Assembly (NCBI GenBank): GCA_964562855.1
Contig: CAZLVB010000013.1
Span: 1-20,659, forward strand
Direction of reading: 5' to 3'
From: 2-12-FULL-41-17 sp964562855
Lineage (GTDB): Bacteria > Patescibacteriota > Microgenomatia > Curtissbacterales > GWA2-41-24
Length of the DNA stretch: 20,659 nt
The translations under genes and the position numbers were made by a program. Shown here one piece after another: positions 17,430 through 20,659 of the stretch. Below the pieces are notes generated by a model. It made no database searches. It was not told where the DNA came from and saw only the letters and a program-made list of their open reading frames with translations. Numbering within the stretch: position 1 is the stretch's first letter; every line of letters begins with the position of its first letter.

Positions 17430-18479
17430 GTGTTTTCTCCGAAATTTACGATAACTAACTCAATATTAAAGCTAATCGGCAAAATTGAGGCCTCAAAGGA
17501 GGTCATCGAAAATGCGCCGCTAGTCCCGGCGTATGAGGCAAAATTCAGGCAGGAGGCGATAATCCGTACAGTTCATCATGGTACCCACATTGAGGGGAAT
17601 GCACTGGACACAGGGGAAGTTGCAGCTGTTTTGGAAGGTGAAACTGTTGATGCGAGGGACCGTGATATTCAGGAGGTTTTGAATTACCGCAAAGTGTTGT
17701 CTTATATCGACAAGCGCAAAAAAGACGTATCAGAAAAGGATTTGCTCGCAATTCATAGGCTAACCGTTGATAAACTTTTAAGAGGCGATGCTTCTGGTAA
17801 GTATAGAAAAACTCAGGTTGTCGTTAAGAATTCGAAAACAGGGGAAGTCAGTTTTGTGCCACCTAGCCCTTCTCAAGTCCGGGACTTGATCGTGGATTTT
17901 TTTAAGTGGCTTGGTTCTGGCGATTCCGAATCGGTTCATCCGGTTTTGGTGGCGGGAGTCGTCCACTACGTTCTGGCTTATATCCATCCTTTTGTCGATG
18001 GCAATGGTAGGACCGCGAGGGCTTTGGCAACAATGGTTTTGTTTGCACGCGGATACGATGTCAAAAAGTTTTTCTCCATCGAGGAGTATTTTGACAGAAA
18101 CGCTCTTCGATATTACAAAACACTGCAAACTGTTTCGAACCAGAAAGTTGAGAGTTTATCTGAGCGAGATTTAACCCCTTGGTTGGAGTATTTTTGTGAA
18201 GGACTCGCTGAAGAACTTGTTCGCGTTAAAGAAAGAGTCCAAAAGTTATCGCTTGATATAAAACTGAAAGGTAAAACAGGACAAATTTTACTTAGCGAGA
18301 GACAGATGAAATTGGTCGAATATATCGAAACTTACGGATCAATTTCCAACAACCAATGGCGGTCTTTGTTGCGTGACTACTCTGACGATACAATTTTGCG
18401 GGATTTGAAGGATTTGACGAGAAAGGGCTTGGTTAAGAAGAAAGGCAGCACGAAAGGAGCGATATATACACTAAAGTGA
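17430..18479 (+). CDS. Fic-domain protein with a C-terminal winged helix
   Basis: Fic proteins usually transfer AMP or another nucleotide part onto hydroxyl side chains of target proteins. The active-site motif HPFVDGNGRTAR (186-197) is complete. An inhibitory helix motif is present near the N-terminus, GTHIEGNAL (51-59), with the glutamate that normally blocks the ATP site and a G in place of the first S/T; this is the class II (N-terminal) arrangement. Residues about 290-349 look like a winged helix (SNNQWRSLLRDYSDDTILRDL), so it may bind DNA or control itself. The length of 349 residues is normal. It starts with GTG. Its TGA overlaps the GTG of the next gene. No toxin-antitoxin partner of known type is beside it. 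Confidence 0.93.
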   Translation: MFSPKFTITNSILKLIGKIEASKEVIENAPLVPAYEAKFRQEAIIRTVHHGTHIEGNALDTGEVAAVLEGETVDARDRDIQEVLNYRKVLSYIDKRKKDVSEKDLLAIHRLTVDKLLRGDASGKYRKTQVVVKNSKTGEVSFVPPSPSQVRDLIVDFFKWLGSGDSESVHPVLVAGVVHYVLAYIHPFVDGNGRTARALATMVLFARGYDVKKFFSIEEYFDRNALRYYKTLQTVSNQKVESLSERDLTPWLEYFCEGLAEELVRVKERVQKLSLDIKLKGKTGQILLSERQMKLVEYIETYGSISNNQWRSLLRDYSDDTILRDLKDLTRKGLVKKKGSTKGAIYTLK

Positions 18480-18895
18480 CAAAGGAACCAAAGGAGCCAG
18501 AAGAGCCAAAGGTGATTAAAGATAAGCTTGAGAAAGGCTATCATAAGCTGCTTGTTTGGAGGAAGGCAAAAGATTTTGTCGTCATGGTTTACAAATACAC
18601 TCAGAGCTATCCTAAAGCGGAAGAATTTGGATTAAAGGGACAAACACGAAGAGCAGCAGTGTCTGTTGTGCTTACACTTGTTGAGGGTTACAGGAGACGT
18701 TCAGTCAAAGAATTCTTAAGATTTTTAGATATTTCCGAGTCTTCTCTGGCAGAAGTGGAAGCATCATTAGAATTGGCTTTTTACACAGGTTTCTTGAAAG
18801 AAAAGGAGTACATCGAATTGGAAGAAAAAAGGGCAGAACCCGGTTATTTACTAGATGCTTTTGAAAATTCCTTAAGAAGGAGGCTCCAAAAATAA
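18476..18895 (+). CDS. Second four-helix-bundle protein of the S23 family
   Basis: The core starts at YHKLLVWRKAKDFVVMVYKY, the usual LxVWxKA first helix. It continues with LKGQTRRAAVSVVLTLVEGY, where the family more often has SIxxNIAEG, and ends with an acidic helix LEEKRAEPGYLLDAFENS. It is unlike the first copy at 1839 in most positions, so the two are separate members, not a recent duplication. Two starts are possible: GTG at 18476, overlapping the Fic stop, gives 139 residues with a repeat-encoded start TKEPKEPEEPK; GTG at 18512 gives 127 residues and skips the repeat. The gene is framed by a 33-base imperfect inverted repeat. Confidence 0.87.
   Translation: MTKEPKEPEEPKVIKDKLEKGYHKLLVWRKAKDFVVMVYKYTQSYPKAEEFGLKGQTRRAAVSVVLTLVEGYRRRSVKEFLRFLDISESSLAEVEASLELAFYTGFLKEKEYIELEEKRAEPGYLLDAFENSLRRRLQK
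18480..18512. repeat. Left 33-base microrepeat arm of four-helix-bundle gene 2
   Basis: CAAAGGAACCAAAGGAGCCA continues with GAAGAGCCAAAGG, a drifting nine-base unit of the type AAAGGAGCC. It matches the reverse complement of 18896-18928 at about 25 of 33 positions by hand alignment. Confidence 0.75.
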
Positions 18896-18928
18896 CCTTT
18901 GGACCATTTGGTTCTTTTGGCTCATTTG
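18896..18928. repeat. Right 33-base microrepeat arm of four-helix-bundle gene 2
   Basis: CCTTTGGACCATTTGGTTCT continues with TTTGGCTCATTTG. It begins on the base after the stop codon and mirrors the left arm in length and unit. Confidence 0.75.
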
Positions 18929-18941
18929 TAACTTCTAAGGT

Positions 18942-19016
18942 ATGAAATTTTCTAATTTAGTAAAGTACTTGGAAAAAAGTAATGATATTAGAAAAGAACT
19001 AATAAAGTATCAATAG
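18942..19016 (+). pseudogene. Truncated look-alike of the ligase N-terminus
   Basis: This 24-codon ORF reads MKFSNLVKYLEKSNDIRKEL and ends IKYQ, closely parallel to the start of the ligase that begins 100 bases later (MKFSKLASYFERLEATPKRLE). It may be a decayed duplicate left by rearrangement at this spot. A small hairpin AGTCTA-GTGTAT-TAGACT (19015-19032) follows its stop and separates it from the ligase start. Confidence 0.45.
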
Positions 19017-19041
19017 TCTAGTGTATTAGACTAAGAAAATT

Positions 19042-20659
19042 ATGAAGTTTAGTAAGTTGGCAAGTTATTTTGAAAGGCTGGAGGCAACTCCGAAGAGGCT
19101 GGAGATGATAGATATATTGTCGAAGCTTTTTAGGGAATCAAACGCGGATGAAATCGGGAAAATTTGTTATTTAATTCAAGGAAGAGTCGCGCCGTTTTTT
19201 GAACCGATTGAACTTGGAATGGCAGAGTCGATGGTGGCTCAGGCTATAGGTAGAGCGTTTGGTAAAAGTAAGGATGAAGTTCTTAAATCGTATCGAAAAA
19301 AGGGCAACATGGGGCTTGCTGGACAGGCACTGGCTGCCAAGCATCGTCATACTGGAAACCCAACTGTCAGCGAAGTTTTTGAAGGTCTTATAAAAATTGC
19401 TAAGTTCAGCGGTGTTGGAACGGTTGAGCAAAAGGTTTCGAATTTGGCCGAAATCCTAAAAAAACTAGACCCCGTTTCCGTAAAACATGTTGTAAACATC
19501 CCACTTGGTACTCTTCGCCTTGGCATTGGTGACCCGACAGTTTTGGATGCGCTTTCTATTGCAAAAACCGGTGATAAAGGTTTGAGAAAAGAACTTGAGG
19601 CTGCATATAACAAGACCAGCGATCTGGGTTACATTGCCGAGAAATTCTTTAGAGAAGGAGAAAAGGGAATTAAAAATGTGCATTTGGTGGTGGGTAAACC
19701 CGTCCGTCCTGCTCTGGCAGAACGAATGCCCAATGCTGAAGAAGCAATAAAAAGACTTGGTGACAACTTTTTTGCGGAGCCGAAATTCGACGGATTTCGC
19801 GTCGCGGTTCATAAAAATGGGGACAAGGTCGAGCTTTTTAGCCGTAACCTGGAAGACATGACTCATGCCTTTCCGGATCTCGTAGAGGGTGTTAAAAAAG
19901 AAGTTAAGGCAAAAACTGCCATTTTGGAGGGGGAAGCTATTGCATATAACCCTGTGACCCAAGAATTTTTACCTTTCCAGGAAACAACAAAGCGCAGACG
20001 AAAGTATAAGGTGGAAGAAATGGCTAAAGAACTGCCGCTTGTGATGTTTGCTTTTGACCTTCTTTATCTAAACGGTGAAGACATTACGCTAAAACCTTAT
20101 ACACAAAGAAGAAGGCTTCTGGAAAAGATTCTGCATAAGGAAAATATGGTTATTAGGCAGGCGGAAGTAAGAACTATGCACACCGCTGACCAAATCCAGG
20201 AGTTTTTTAACGAAGCAATTACTGAAGGACTGGAAGGTTTGATGCTGAAAAAACCTGATTCTCCTTATGTTGCAGGAGGGCGAGGATTCCATTGGATTAA
20301 GTTTAAACGGGCGTCTGCAGGAGAGCTTACGGATACTGTCGATGTTGTGCTTCTTGGAATTTATGGGGGGCGGGGAAAGAGAACGGAGTTTGGGGTTGGC
20401 GGGCTTTTGGTTGGGGTATATAACGAAAAAACAGATAAGTTTGAAACTATTTCCAGGCTTGGAACGGGTCTTACGGACGAGGAGTTCCGTCATGTTAACG
20501 AGATTGGGAAAAAACTAAAAGTTTCACACAAACCCGCAAGAGTGGAATCTAAAATCGAGCCGAGTTATTGGGTAGAACCTAAAGTTGTTTTGGAGGTTTA
20601 TGCCGACGAGATCACCAAATCACCGATTCATACGGCGGGAGAAGAAGAAGGGGTCGGCT
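19042..20659 (+). CDS. ATP-dependent DNA ligase (archaeal/LigB type), 3' end beyond the window
   Basis: The frame is open from the ATG at 19042 to the edge, 539 codons so far. The N-terminal DNA-binding domain (about 1-210) includes RVAPFFEPIELGMAE and IPLGTLRLGIGD, typical of archaeal-type ATP ligases. The nucleotidyltransferase core has motif I EPKFDGFR (246-253) with the AMP-accepting lysine K248. It is followed by ILEGEAIAY, FDLLYLNGED, GLEGLMLKKPDSPY and WIKFKR (motif V), and then the OB domain with VVLLGIYGGRGKR. It would seal nicks with ATP; bacteria normally rely on NAD-dependent LigA, so this is an additional or lineage-specific ligase, consistent with acquisition from archaea. The ATG has no strong ribosome binding site. 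Confidence 0.95.
   Translation, partial: MKFSKLASYFERLEATPKRLEMIDILSKLFRESNADEIGKICYLIQGRVAPFFEPIELGMAESMVAQAIGRAFGKSKDEVLKSYRKKGNMGLAGQALAAKHRHTGNPTVSEVFEGLIKIAKFSGVGTVEQKVSNLAEILKKLDPVSVKHVVNIPLGTLRLGIGDPTVLDALSIAKTGDKGLRKELEAAYNKTSDLGYIAEKFFREGEKGIKNVHLVVGKPVRPALAERMPNAEEAIKRLGDNFFAEPKFDGFRVAVHKNGDKVELFSRNLEDMTHAFPDLVEGVKKEVKAKTAILEGEAIAYNPVTQEFLPFQETTKRRRKYKVEEMAKELPLVMFAFDLLYLNGEDITLKPYTQRRRLLEKILHKENMVIRQAEVRTMHTADQIQEFFNEAITEGLEGLMLKKPDSPYVAGGRGFHWIKFKRASAGELTDTVDVVLLGIYGGRGKRTEFGVGGLLVGVYNEKTDKFETISRLGTGLTDEEFRHVNEIGKKLKVSHKPARVESKIEPSYWVEPKVVLEVYADEITKSPIHTAGEEEGVG

Overview
The window looks like a fragment of a small-genome bacterium of the Candidate Phyla Radiation (Patescibacteria), most plausibly a Microgenomates-type lineage. 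This rests on gene repertoire and is not proven: compact short genes, many start codons right behind a -10 hexamer, a standalone PolA-type 5'-3' exonuclease, an archaeal-type ATP-dependent DNA ligase, two S23-type four-helix-bundle genes, and very many short palindromic repeats. TGA is used as a stop (ybaK-like gene, mutM, fic), so this is not a UGA-recoded lineage.

Layout. 1-1300 (minus): start of a probable atpE, atpB, and a short beta-carbonic-anhydrase-like gene. 1300-2280: nested palindromic repeats, a 50-aa membrane protein and a four-helix-bundle gene framed by AT-rich inverted microrepeats. 2280-3360 (minus): an XerC/D-like recombinase with two altered catalytic positions, a strong promoter and a 72-bp inverted-repeat element. 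3440-5430 (plus): an FtsB/DivIC-like gene with a 37-bp tandem repeat at its end, an initiator-type tRNA, repeat debris with a partial tRNA copy, a GIY-YIG protein, an unknown gene, and a second CAT tRNA embedded in broken tRNA copies and inverted repeats. 5430-6485: ribE-ribH. 6590-7390: two candidate structured RNAs, each ending in an intrinsic terminator, one before a YbaK/ProX-type deacylase and one before a 64-aa ORF and trpS. 8750-9030: a small ORF split over two frames at A AAA AAC. 9085-18895 (plus): ftsH, a 5'-3' exonuclease, a family 4 glycosyltransferase, two coupled unknown genes, mutM, an MFS transporter, recF, a Fic protein and a second four-helix-bundle gene, many overlapping or abutting. 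19042 to the end: ATP-dependent DNA ligase, open at the edge, preceded by a 24-codon look-alike of its own start.

The strongest overall signal is a set of short palindromic families that lie between genes and also in frame inside conserved proteins: ybaK-like, trpS, the exonuclease, the glycosyltransferase (four places), mutM and recF. Some are nested inside each other, and the same families break the extra tRNA copies. This resembles the protein-coding Rickettsia palindromic elements, but several families are active here at once. A second theme is that both four-helix-bundle genes are framed by inverted arrays of short degenerate microrepeats, and a third array type without a gene sits in frame in two neighbouring genes. 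Together these suggest a mobile-element system that I cannot match to a named one.

The gene content mixes DNA repair and recombination (mutM, recF, ligase, exonuclease, Xer), protein quality control (ftsH), tRNA charging and editing (trpS, ybaK-like), cell envelope and division (glycosyltransferase, FtsB-like), energy (ATP synthase) and flavin synthesis (ribEH). It reads as core genome heavily peppered with small repeats, not as a classical island.
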